A stretch of DNA of 64,000 nucleotides, from the NCBI GenBank assembly GCA_036873135.1, contig JAPTYO010000020.1:984081-1048080 (forward strand), written 5' to 3'. The position numbers and the translations under genes were made by a program. Below the pieces are notes generated by a model that saw only the letters and a program-made list of their open reading frames with translations, searched no databases and had not been told where the DNA came from. The first letter of the stretch is position 1. Every line of letters starts with the position of its first letter. This document shows, piece after piece, positions 1 to 9,674 of this stretch. This DNA comes from Clarkia xantiana subsp. parviflora (taxonomy: Eukaryota; Streptophyta; Magnoliopsida; Myrtales; Onagraceae).

Positions 1-161
1 ATGTGATGGATATACGCCCAATTTGAACCCGTTGACTCCCGAACCGTTGTATTTTTATCGTCCCATTTATGATTGCAAATCGAAACTTCAACCCGGACAC
101 TTCGCGAGAACACCAACGGCTCGGACGGGGCCGAAGCGCCCGTCCGACAACGAAGGACTCA

Positions 162-439
162 CCTAGGTGAGGTCGGGTGGCCACACCCGACCTCCCCTAG
201 GGGAGATCGGGTCAGCCAACCCGATCTCCCCTAGGGGAGATCGGGTGGACCAACCCGATCTCTCCTAGGAGAGATCGGGTCAGCCGACCCGATCTCTCCT
301 AGGAGAGATCGGGTCGGCCAACCCGATCTCTCCTAGGAGAGATCGGGTTGGCCAACCCGATCTCTCCTAGGAGAGATCGGGTCGGCTGACCCGATCCCTC
401 CTAGGAGGGATGGGGTTGGCCAACCCCACCCTCCCTAGG
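162..439. repeat. Array of palindromes at a strict 34-bp period in the LTR
   Basis: CCTAGG cores start at 162, 196, 230, 264, 298, 332, 366, 400 and 434, exactly 34 bp apart. Each core is the centre of a dyad (arms like CCCGATCTCT/AGAGATCGGG). The linkers between cores are also near-perfect dyads, for example GGGTTGGCCAACCC. The array is thus a chain of about 17-bp units in alternating orientation and reads almost the same on both strands. Arms drift at both ends of the array while the dyads stay paired. The same array is at 9835-10112 in the right LTR. Confidence 0.95.
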
Positions 440-615
440 AGGGGTTGGGTGCCCTCACCCAACCCCTACCCTTGGGGGTCGGATTCCTCCCCCCCCCAAG
501 GGTCCCGACACCCCTCTCAGACGCCCATGCTCGGTCCAGTCTGCCTACCTCCTCCGAATCCTGAGGTCTTAATTATATACTTAAAGGTTAATTAATTGTG
601 TTTAGAGGTTAACGA

Positions 616-639
616 TGTCATTAAGCCACCTTAATGACA
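616..639. promoter_or_regulatory. Perfect inverted repeat just upstream of the LTR TATA box
   Basis: TGTCATTAAG (616-625) and CTTAATGACA (630-639) are exact reverse complements with a 4-bp loop, ending 8 bp before the TATA box. It could bind a dimeric factor; that role is inference. Repeated at 10289-10312. Confidence 0.6.
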
Positions 640-647
640 CCGTTGCC

Positions 648-655
648 TATAAATA
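648..655 (+). promoter_or_regulatory. LTR TATA box
   Basis: TATAAATA in an otherwise GC-rich stretch, with the start of transcription expected about 30 bp downstream. This would mark the U3/R boundary near 680. The copy in the right LTR is at 10321-10328 and points toward the neighbouring F-box gene. Confidence 0.75.
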
Positions 656-981
656 CCCCACCTTCACAACTCATTTGGACATCTTGGCTATTTGGACAAT
701 TTAGCTCTGACATCTCTCTAGCTTTATCTCTCTAGAAGTATAGTTCTGACTTAGGCATCGGAGAGGGTTCACCAGGCACCACCCCCCCTCCTCCGTGTCT
801 GGTATTGCCCCTTTTGCAGGGCAAAGGGAGAGAAGAAGAGAAGGAACCAAGGGAAGAAGGAACGGAAGAAGGACATAGGAAAAGACAAGGCGACTTGAGA
901 AGACCGGATCACACACACCCCCCTATAAGGAGTGGGATTAAAGCCGACACCCCGTTGACTGAGATCCCATAACTTAACACT

Positions 982-996
982 TGGCGCCGTCTGTAG
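982..996 (+). other. Primer-binding site of the gypsy element
   Basis: TGGCGCCGTCTGTAG starts two bases after the LTR end. TGGCGCC-type sites are common in plant gypsy elements, and the first ten bases fit the 3' end of a plant tRNA-Asp. The exact tRNA is not certain from sequence alone. Confidence 0.7.
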
Positions 997-1030
997 GCTT
1001 CGGACAGAAAGCCTGGCTATTACACGAGCT

Positions 1031-4000
1031 ATGACGAACAGTAGGGTGTCCAGGCCCCAACACCCACCCGGGGGCAATGGGCGGAGAAGAGAACCCATAC
1101 CTCCAGGGAGGCGGCCTGACCCTGGGAAGCAGCCAATGCATTCAGAGCCCCAAGAAATACCACAACCTCCTCAGCAACAGAACAACCAGGAGGGAGGACC
1201 TTCACGCCCAGCTGGGGCTGAGTCCTCCACAGCCTCCACCCCCCGGGCAAGAAGGCCACAGAGAGCAAGAGGACAACAGGGAGTGCCTTCCCACAACACG
1301 GCACCCCCTGAGGGATACTATTATGAAGAGCAACCCCAAGGGTACCCGTATGGGATGCCAGCACAAAGAGGTGGCAACCGCGCCCACACAGCATATGCAA
1401 GGCAGGCATACACCCAAGGGACTTATACTGAAGCTCATGAGGAGGAGCAGATCCCGGCAGAAGAGCACTACTCGCACCCTCAAGCAGGGCAGCGAGAGGA
1501 ACAAAGAAGATATCACCAAGAGCCACCCCCAGAGGGAAGGCAAGAATTTGTGCCTCCTAGGCAACAGCAGAGCAACAGGGCTTACACCCCGCTGGGAGAG
1601 GAAAGACAAGCAAGACCTCCAAGGAGGCAGGACTTCTATGAAGCACCCCAGCAGGCGTATCAAGGGTACACCTACAGTCCATACCAGCAAAGACAAGGGA
1701 ACCCAGTAAGCCCAGTTTACAACTACAATGAGTATCAGAGAGGTTATACTCCGGCAGCGGTGATGATCACCCCGGAGGAAATAGAAGCTATGATAACCCG
1801 GAAACTGAATGAGTCAAAGAAACCCAGCCTGCATTGCCTAAGTGACAAGACAAACCACCCTTTCACAAGGGAACTGGAGATGAACAGAGTGCCAGACTCC
1901 CTGCACACAGTGCAAATTGCAAAGTATAATGGGAAGGGAGACCCCCTAGAACATATCCAGCAGCATGAGGCCTCCCTATTTGGGAGGACCACTGATGAAA
2001 GATACAAGGCACTCCTTTTCCCAAACACCCTATCAGGGGTGGCCTCACATTGGTTCTTCAGCCTGCCCTCCGAGAGCATCCACTCATGGGAGCAGCTAAA
2101 AGCTAAGTTTCTGCAGAGATACCTAGGGGAGAGGAAACTCCTCAAGGGAACAGGCTCCATTGATGATGTAAAACAAGAATACGATGAAACCCTGGCCAGC
2201 TACTACACTAGGTTCAACCAGAATATCGCAGACATCCAGGGAGACATCACTGAGGGGGAGATAATCAGAGCCTTTATCAGAAACTTAGGTCGCTTTGGGT
2301 CAACATTGGCTGAAAAGATGGCCAAAAAGCCAGCAAGTACCTTGGAGGAGCTTGCAGGGAGAGTTAAAACGCATATTGACCTTGAGAGGCACAGGGCAAG
2401 CAAGAAGGCCAAAATCCAGGCAGCTAAGGAAGATAATCAAAGGCCAAACAAAGGCAAGCCACCCCAGGCACCACATCAAGCAAGGCAACAAGAGTGGCGT
2501 CCGCCGCAGCAGGCAAGACAACAAGAGTGGCGTCCGCCACAGCAAAGAAACCAAATGGGTGAACCCTTAAAGGCTAGAGAAATCAATGTCATTAAGTTCA
2601 TCCCACTGAACGCCACTCCAGCCACCGTACTTAGAGAGATGCGGAACCAAAAGCTATGGTCACCCCCTGCAAGGTGGAGAGCACCAATGGTAGGAAATCA
2701 CAAGGATAGATGGTGTGATAACCACGAGGCTTATGGTCACGACACAAATGAATGCTTTAGCTTAAAGCTAAGCATAAACAACATCGTCCAGAGGGGAGAA
2801 CTGAAACAGTTCGTAGACCATGGGGGCAATAGTATGCAGCTGGGGCCACCACAGAAAGACAAGGGCAAGGAAAAGATAGACTATAACCCTCCACCTAACA
2901 AAAGAGGAGTCATCAATATGATACATGGAGGAGCAGCATCAGGTGGCCCAACTGCTAATGCAAGGGAAGTCTATGCATCCAAGCTAAGCTCAGTGCCAAG
3001 GTGGAGAAAGAGACCAAGAGAAGGAGAAGAAGTGAAGATAGAGTTCTCGGAGAAGGACAAGAGCCACATCGTTTTTCCACATGACGATGCTCTAGTTATT
3101 ACTTTAGATATTGATAATTTTGATGTAAAGAGAATTTTGGTGGATGGGGGCAGCTCAGCTGACCTCCTAAGCCTGAGAGTGTTGGAAGAGATAGGGAAAA
3201 CCAAAGCAGACATCAATCCGGTCAACTTCCCCCTAGTTGGCTTCTCAGGGGCAACAAGCTACCCCCTGGGGATGATAACATTGCCAGTGACCATGGGCCA
3301 AGGATGGACCCAGCTGAAGGTAAAGGTCAATTTCTTGGTGGTTGAAAGCCTGGGAGCCTACAATGGGATCCTAGGAAGGACAACCATAAATCCATATGAA
3401 ATAGTGCCATCCACTGTTCACCAGAAGCTGAAGTACATCACGGAGAACGGAGTGGGAGAGGTCCTGGGTGATCAACGCACTGCAAGACAATGCTATGTCA
3501 ATTCAATGAGACATGGATCACACAGGACAGATACAGTGGCTATGGTCATGGCAGGAGCCAACCAGGAAAGAAGAAAGAGGGGAGGAAGACAAAGGCAAGG
3601 AAGGAGGAGGAGTGGAGTGACACTCCGCCTAAGCAGACAGTTTTTTCAAACAGTGCCTACTAGGAGACACAGGGGCAAGGCTGTGAAGGTGACATCCATA
3701 CCTTGGCAGCCGGACACCATAATAGGGAGCAGGACAAGGGACTCCATCCTAAGAGGCTTCCGCCACATAGATGATATCAAGCAAATGCCGCAGGAGCCCA
3801 TATCAAGCTATTTCCAGAGATTCTTCAATTATGGTGCCAACATGGACATCACAAGGGGAGAAGCAGTCAGAGCATTCATCAGACACACGCACCCAAGCTC
3901 ATTCGAGGCCTATGGAGGGCTCTATGAGATGGTCATGACGAACACAATGAGAGAGCTCAAGGCAAAGCTGGACAGGGCATTTGAACAAGAGGCGGAACAG

Positions 4001-4312
4001 TTGGATGAAGTTCCAGAGAAAGGAAGAGAAGCAGACACATTGGGAGGAGGTGTCAATTTCACATTCACACCCCTCACACTCAGCATAGAAGAAATCTTCC
4101 ACAAGCGCCTCAAGCAAGAGCTGCCAGCATGCAGGGAGGAAGGCAAGGCCTTCCTTGGTAAGGATGCACAGGGTTGGTGTGAGTACCATGGGACCTGGGG
4201 GCATCAAACCAACAACTGCATGGTGTTGAAGGTGGAAGTGGAAGAAATGATCTACAATGGAAGCTTCAAGGAGTACGTGGCAACAGACACAGTGGCCACC
4301 CCATATCCTTAG
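1031..4312 (+). CDS. Gag-protease polyprotein with a second, C-terminal Gag-like half
   Basis: 1093-residue ORF opening 51 bp after the left LTR. Residues 1-250 are low-complexity, rich in P, Q, R and Y. Residues about 290-450 match the plant Retrotrans_gag capsid (VASHWF, LKAKFLQRYLG, EIIRAFIRNLG). A zinc-knuckle-like stretch follows near 561-585 (WCDNHEAYGHDTNEC). Residues about 695-800 look like a retroviral-type aspartic protease, with VDGGSSADLL (active-site D at 705) and YNGILGRTTIN. After this comes not RT but a second gag-like segment (about 912-1085): QEPISSYFQRF, EAVRAFIR and another knuckle-like WCEYHGTWGHQTNNC. The usual protease D-T/S-G is D-G-G here, as in some plant Tat-type elements. 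No frameshift is seen, so the ORF may be active. Gag would form particles packaging the RNA; RT must come in trans. Confidence 0.88.
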   Translation: MTNSRVSRPQHPPGGNGRRREPIPPGRRPDPGKQPMHSEPQEIPQPPQQQNNQEGGPSRPAGAESSTASTPRARRPQRARGQQGVPSHNTAPPEGYYYEEQPQGYPYGMPAQRGGNRAHTAYARQAYTQGTYTEAHEEEQIPAEEHYSHPQAGQREEQRRYHQEPPPEGRQEFVPPRQQQSNRAYTPLGEERQARPPRRQDFYEAPQQAYQGYTYSPYQQRQGNPVSPVYNYNEYQRGYTPAAVMITPEEIEAMITRKLNESKKPSLHCLSDKTNHPFTRELEMNRVPDSLHTVQIAKYNGKGDPLEHIQQHEASLFGRTTDERYKALLFPNTLSGVASHWFFSLPSESIHSWEQLKAKFLQRYLGERKLLKGTGSIDDVKQEYDETLASYYTRFNQNIADIQGDITEGEIIRAFIRNLGRFGSTLAEKMAKKPASTLEELAGRVKTHIDLERHRASKKAKIQAAKEDNQRPNKGKPPQAPHQARQQEWRPPQQARQQEWRPPQQRNQMGEPLKAREINVIKFIPLNATPATVLREMRNQKLWSPPARWRAPMVGNHKDRWCDNHEAYGHDTNECFSLKLSINNIVQRGELKQFVDHGGNSMQLGPPQKDKGKEKIDYNPPPNKRGVINMIHGGAASGGPTANAREVYASKLSSVPRWRKRPREGEEVKIEFSEKDKSHIVFPHDDALVITLDIDNFDVKRILVDGGSSADLLSLRVLEEIGKTKADINPVNFPLVGFSGATSYPLGMITLPVTMGQGWTQLKVKVNFLVVESLGAYNGILGRTTINPYEIVPSTVHQKLKYITENGVGEVLGDQRTARQCYVNSMRHGSHRTDTVAMVMAGANQERRKRGGRQRQGRRRSGVTLRLSRQFFQTVPTRRHRGKAVKVTSIPWQPDTIIGSRTRDSILRGFRHIDDIKQMPQEPISSYFQRFFNYGANMDITRGEAVRAFIRHTHPSSFEAYGGLYEMVMTNTMRELKAKLDRAFEQEAEQLDEVPEKGREADTLGGGVNFTFTPLTLSIEEIFHKRLKQELPACREEGKAFLGKDAQGWCEYHGTWGHQTNNCMVLKVEVEEMIYNGSFKEYVATDTVATPYP

Positions 4313-4576
4313 TCTCATATCTAGCATTTCGCATATTTTAGCTTTACAAGCTTTTCAAAAAACAACTCTTGAGAAGGAGAACTCACGAAGTTACTCCAAC
4401 TCTACAACTATCTTCAATTTCCTACAAAGGATGTCTTGGTGCACCAAGGCATCCCGAGTGTACAAAAACATGAATGCTCCTAAGAGAGTAGTAGTTATTC
4501 AAAAGCATTTACCAGTGAATGTGATGTTACAATCACCAAGTTATCCTTACACAGATATGACTTCAAGTCAACAACC

Positions 4577-5130
4577 TTCGACGCCCCCAAGAGCGTATCT
4601 TGAGAGTAGTCTTCGTACTACGGCATTCGACGCCCCCAAGAGCGTATCTTGAGAGTAGTGTTCATACTACGACCTTCGACGCCCCCAAGAGCGTATCTTG
4701 AGAGTAGTGTTCATACTACGACCTTCGACGCCCCCAAGAGCGTATCTTGAGAGTAGTTATTATACTACGACCTTCGACGCACCAAGAGCGTATCTTGAGA
4801 GTGGTTTCCAAAAACTACGAACTTCGACGCCCCCAAGAGCGTATCTTGAGAGTAGTGTTCATACTACAACCTTCGACGCCCCCAAGAGCGTATCTTGAGA
4901 GTAGTTATTACACTACGACTTCGACGCACCAAGAGCGTATCTTGAGAGTGGTTTCCAAAAACTACGAATTCGACGCCCCCAGGAGCGTATCTTGAGGTAG
5001 ATTTGCAACCTACCAGATTCGACGCCCCCAAGAGCGTATCTTGAGGTAGAAAAAACACTACCAGTTCGACGCCCCCAAGAGCGTATCTTGAGGTAGATTT
5101 CAAACTACCAGTTCGACGCCCACCAAGAGC
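4577..5130 (+). repeat. Tandem repeat array with CGACGCCCCCAAGAGCGTAT core
   Basis: About a dozen copies of a unit of roughly 42-58 bp. Each has a conserved core (TTCGACGCCCCCAAGAG, then CGTATCTTGAG) and a variable spacer ending in a TACTAC- or TACCA-like motif. The short ORFs across it are by-products of the repetition. It lies between the Gag ORF and the antisense gene, where pol would be expected. Confidence 0.9.
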
Positions 5131-5480
5131 GTATCTTTGGTCTAACCTGTGCCCTCCGGGAGCCTATCCTGTGAAACGTTAAGTGCCATCCGAGAGCCTG
5201 TCTCGTGAACAGTTTGACACCCGTCAAGAAGGTATGGTATTGGTGGACTAACCTGTGCCCTCCGGGAGCCTATCCTGCGAAACGTTAAGTGCCGTCCGAG
5301 AGCCTGTCTCGTGAACAGATTTCGACGCCCACCAAGAGCGTATCTTTGGTCTAACAGTACAACGTATACCGTGTAAGGGGTATCAGAAGAGATAATCATA
5401 CCATGTTTGAAAGGATACCATGCTCAGAAGGATACCATGCTCAGAAGGATACCATGCTCAGAAGGATACCATACTCAGAA
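5131..5480 (+). repeat. Further tandem repeats behind the main array
   Basis: Two copies of a segment of about 110 bp (GGTCTAACCTGTGCCCTCCG) start near 5140 and 5248, followed by a last CGACGCCCACCAAGAGCGTA core near 5324. From about 5410 to 5480 a 17-bp unit (ACCATGCTCAGAAGGAT) is repeated about four times. No coding content is seen. Confidence 0.8.
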
Positions 5481-5767
5481 GGGTAAGACACGAAGGAAAA
5501 CACGAAAGAAGGATAAGTAAAGGAAACACACCAAGTAAAGAGTTCATACCCAAAGAGCCATACACAAGGCATAGGGAGCCATCATGAGAAGAGATATATA
5601 CAAAAGCATGAGAAGCACTAATGTAAAGGCAAACGAACCACGTAGTCAACAACATAATGCGGCAAAGGAAAGTAACAACAAACACCATCACAATCCGAAA
5701 GGACACTCAACCCATGCAAGGGGAGAAGGAGTGTAATTATATACAAGGATAGTATGAGATAAACAAG

Positions 5768-8012
5768 TCAGTCAGAAGCCTCGGGGGAGTCACCCTCACC
5801 ACCTGAACCTGAACCTCCAGCGGAAATAGATGAGGAAGAGGAATCTGAGGTACCAATCTCCACAGGTGTAGCATCCACCTGGGCTGGGGCAGCCTCGTCT
5901 GCGACAGCAGCCTGACCCACCAGAACAGTCGCGTAGCCAGCGGCATATGGCCCAAAGTCACCAAGGTCACCAAACGGGAACTGAGGATCAATCCGATATA
6001 TGTGATCAACCAGATACTCACCGAACTGGTTCATCTCCTGAGTGAGACGCGTGCTATAATCGGCGGTGAAGGCAGAGGAGGCTTTATACTCAGATACTGC
6101 GACAGCCCTCTCCTCCGCCCGACACTTAGTCTCCAACCTCCGCAGCTCCTCAGAATGGACAGATGCGGCAACCTCAGCTTCCCGGCGCAAACTGCCCACA
6201 GTGGTCTCAAGCAAGGACACCTGGTCCTGGAGCTCCTGCAGCCTCAAATCAGATATACGCGCCTTCTCGGCAGCAGTGGCGAACTCAGCCTTGAGAGAAA
6301 CCTGGCTGTCTTCAAGGGTCTTCCTCTCGTCAGATAACTCGAGTACGAGCGAGGACATGTTCACCATGTCAGATATGCCCTAACAATTCAAACAAGGGAT
6401 GAATAACCGAAAGATAGACATTATGAAAGAAATAAGAGGAAAGCAAAGAACAACTTACAGGTGCATAACGAGAAAGTACCCCTTGAACAAAGCGCCGAGT
6501 CTCCCCAGGAGACTTGGGTGGAGCAACACGATCCCCAGGGGGAACGGCACCGCGGAGTACGCGGACGCCAACCTCAGGAGTCCGCAGAGAGGAGGAGCTA
6601 TCGAGGTGGAACTCCTTCAGACCAGCGAAGGGAGTCCACTCAGACCCAATAACATCTTCATCAGTCAGCCGTGAGAAATCCTTCCGACTTAAAGTCGGAG
6701 GCCCACCTACACAAGCAAAACAAGTCAAAGGATAGTATAAACATAGAAGGATCAGTAATAAGGTAGAGATCATACCTGAGGACCGTGCCCTCGGCTGGGG
6801 GGCAGGGGAACCACCACCAGCAGGTCCCTTCCCTTTGTCAGCTAGGGAAGGCACCTCTTCGACCACCATCTCCTTATCACGAGATAGGGTCGGAGGACGA
6901 GCAGTGGGCGAAGCAGGATCCACAGCCTTCTTTCTCTTAGCAGCCGAGGCCCCGGCCTCAGAGTCAGATCGCCGTGGTTTGGACTTGGAAGGTCCAGAAT
7001 CTCTGCCAACGGAGACGACCCGCTCAGTCACCAAGGGGGAACGCCCTAGCAAGATAAGAAAAACAAGATAAGGAAAACATAAGTTACACCATAAAGAAGC
7101 AAATAGAAGATAGCATACCAGAGGCTCCAGCCTTCTTCCCAGGCAGGGGGGATTTCTTCAAAGCAGAACTGGAAGGAGCCTTCCTCTTGCTCAGATCAAC
7201 AGGGGCTCCCTGCATGTTATAGGTTTTTCCATGAAACCAACCTACAAAGGAAAAGCAGAAGGTAAATAAAGATAGAAAGACCAAGTGACATACCGAACCC
7301 CCGGAGTCAGGAGTCAGACTGATCCCGGCCTCGTAAAGATCCGTCTCAGTTATTAAAGACACGGGGCAGTAAGACCGGGTCCTGTTGCTCTCGTGAATGA
7401 TCTTCATAGTCTTCAAATCATCCGAAGAGAACTCTCCAAAGGCAGGCCAACCATCGGACCGATCCTCATTCAGGACCGACCAAGTGACGTATCGGTCCGT
7501 AATGAAGAAGTAGTGCTTAGCCCAGTGACTGGCCGAATTGTCAATCTGGGTCACAAAACGGAGGGAGGTATCCCACTCAACTCCACTCAACCCGAAATCA
7601 GAGAATCGGGGATCTTTGAAGGTCGGATGGCGAGTTACGAAACTCGCAAACCCCACCCTCGTCCGGTACTGGAACCGATAGAAACATCGGAATAGAACGA
7701 GAGAGTACTTCCAGGAGTACCAATGGCACAATACCCGGAAGCCCACCCAGACGCGGAGGGCACTGGGGGCAAGGTTCACAGGAGAAATCCTGAAGAACCT
7801 GCTCAACTCTATAAGCTCGTCACAGTAAGGTAGCCTCAGCCCGAATCGGATCTGAGAGGGGTACACGGCGACCTTCCCTATAGGAGGCTCCGTCGCCGTC
7901 CCGCGAGTATTCCCCAAGGAGGGGAGAAAAGGATACAAAGGCTCATCTAGGGGACTGATATCTCCTAGGGTGACATGTTCGTTGTAATCGGACCTAGTGA
8001 TATGGTTCTCTG
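5768..8012 (-). CDS. Spliced antisense gene in the gypsy element, PF04195-like with coiled-coil C-terminus
   Basis: Exons read on the minus strand: about 8012-7119, 7045-6776, 6706-6459 and 6379-5768. All three introns are GT-AG, only 69-79 nt long, and their phases (1, 1, 0) join one open frame ending in EASD-stop. The first exon encodes a domain resembling the plant family called putative gypsy-type transposon (PF04195): PSQIRFGLRLP, FFRISPVNLAPSALRVWVGF. Exons 2 and 3 are charged and low-complexity with nuclear-signal-like KSKPRR and AAKRKK. Exon 4 is a strong coiled coil (LRLQELQDQVSLLETTVGSL) with an acidic Gly/Ser tail. The true first exon is unsure; an acceptor after CTGTCAG near 8013 suggests more coding DNA upstream, perhaps near 8170-8230. 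Antisense ORFs of this type are known in Tat/Ogre elements (from memory). Function unknown. Confidence 0.75.
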
Positions 8013-9666
8013 ACAGAATAGCAAGACCTAAGGCAAAGATAACAAGAAACCCCAAAGCACGAATCAAATTTCGACTAATACCCCAAGGAAAGTCACGATA
8101 CTAAGCTAGCAATAGGAAAGGAAGCAACGCGACTGAAAAGGAAGAGAAAGAGGAACTCACTCATCCTTCGGAGAATACGGCGCCTCTGAAGAGTCTGCGT
8201 ACGTGGACACCACCAAGAGTATAGTACCTGCCACGACACGACAAATATCAAGATAAGAGAAATTTCTGAGGAACCGGAAATACCCCGACACTCAACCAAC
8301 GACAACAACCGAGTCAAATAATTTTATCCAAGCCTAAGGTCGGGTTTTGGGAAAAAATTACTTTTATACCCTCCAACAAAGATTAACACACCAACGGCGG
8401 CACGACATCAAATTCAAGACCGGGATAGCCCAATCGGACAAGAAACCATATCCGGACAACCGACAAACATTTTTCCCCAAAATCCACAATTACCAACGGC
8501 TATCTACGGCGATCCCACATTTAATCAAATTTCGGCAATCAAATTTCGGCAATCAAACATCGGCAATCAAACATCGGCAATCAAACATCGGCAATCAAAT
8601 ATCAACGATTCAAAAATCGACATTTGGTACGGCAACGGAAAAGAAAAGAGCGGACCTTCGGAAAACCCGACCCGATGTGGTAAACGGGTCCGGATTTCGA
8701 ATTTGAAGACGCCCGAAAATCAGTCCCTCGCCGGAATTGGAGCCCCGCCGTCGCCGGAGATGATTCCGTCCACCCCGCCGTCACCGGAGAGCCCTGCACG
8801 TCGCGTCCTCCTTTGTCGTCGATCACCGCCGATGGACCAGCTGCCGTCCCCGCTGGCAGCGACTTCGCCGTCGCCGGGCCGTCCCTCCCCGTCGCTGGTG
8901 GCTGGAGCTGTCGTCCTGGCCGGCTGCCGCCTCTGTCCGACGCCGGGGTCCTTTTTTCCTGGCCGGTCGGAATTTCTGGTTCACCACTAAAAATTCTGGC
9001 CGGTCCTCCTCCTTGGGGGTGCTCTCAAACTTGCCTTGCTCTCCAAGGGTGAGTGGAAAAAGAAAGATGGTGGCTATGGTGGCTATGGTGGCTATTGGAG
9101 GTATTTCTCTAACTCTCCTCTTTTATGTTAAAAGGATGATAGGGTTTTTTAGGGGTTTTAATCACCACCATCCATCTAGCTTTAAGTAAAATCTAAGGGC
9201 CAAGGAAAGATCATCTTTTTTATCTCTTTCACCTATAGCTAAGTATACTCTCATACTTAGAGAATTATCAAGTTAGTTTTATTTTTGAGCATTTCATACT
9301 TAGGAAAATTTTTGGCCAAGATCAATTTTTCCTCACTTAGATGAAATCCCGGCATGAATTGGAAGTATAAATTACTTAGTTGCATTCGTATCACATCCCG
9401 GTGCAAGTTTGTATTTTTTGAGTATACACTTGTAGCAGGGATAAGTTTATCACTCCCACCTCAGACGGATGTGTGTCTAGGCACACGTCCGTGCTACTCT
9501 GATGTTTACAATTCCTCTATCTCAGTAGACAGGGGGGCAGGGTCAGAGGCACACATCTAAGGGTAAGCAGACATTCATACAAAGAAGGTAAAATCCCGGT
9601 TTCAAATTGCGCGTGTCATACCATCCTAAAATAGAGTCAATCAAGGGTTAGGCCATTGGTTGACTC
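8013..9666. other. Non-coding 3' part of the gypsy element
   Basis: No convincing gene. At about 8523-8600 a 15-16-bp unit with core TCGGCAATCAAA is repeated five times. At about 8700-9000 there is a GC-rich, CCGTCGCC-rich block giving a Pro/Ser-rich frame without domain similarity. At 9064-9095 a 12-bp GGTGGCTATGGT unit is repeated three times. If the antisense gene has its promoter in the element, it lies here. Confidence 0.6.
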
Positions 9667-9674
9667 GGGGGGCA
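9667..9674 (+). other. Polypurine tract of the gypsy element
   Basis: GGGGGGCA lies immediately before the right LTR, the expected site for plus-strand priming. Confidence 0.75.

Larger units (their letters stand above)
2..979 (+). repeat. 5' LTR of the gypsy element
   Basis: 978-bp long terminal repeat with TG...CA ends. It contains a nine-period palindromic array (162-439), a perfect 10-bp inverted repeat (616-639), a TATA box at 648 and a C-rich block near 480-500. It ends directly before the primer-binding site. The right LTR matches it with no length change, which implies recent insertion. Confidence 0.95.

Noticed and set aside
162..445. Regular repeats resembling a CRISPR array
   Set aside because: Spacers are not unique: the linkers are themselves near-identical palindromes. 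The array sits in a plant LTR and is duplicated in the other LTR.
1029..2412. Long minus-strand ORFs opposite gag
   Set aside because: Shadows of the Gag frame in GC-rich, Pro/Gln-rich sequence; no domain and no splice structure.
4577..5130. Several short ORFs with repeated RAYLESS-like peptides
   Set aside because: They arise from tandem DNA repeats, drift between frames and have no start context or codon bias.
7242..7293. 52-nt GT-AG intron in the antisense gene
   Set aside because: Too short for a plant intron, and removing it breaks the frame; reading through keeps it open.
8700..9052. Pro/Ser-rich frames in the gypsy 3' region as a gene
   Set aside because: Compositional only (CCGTCGCC repeats); no domain, no splice partners.
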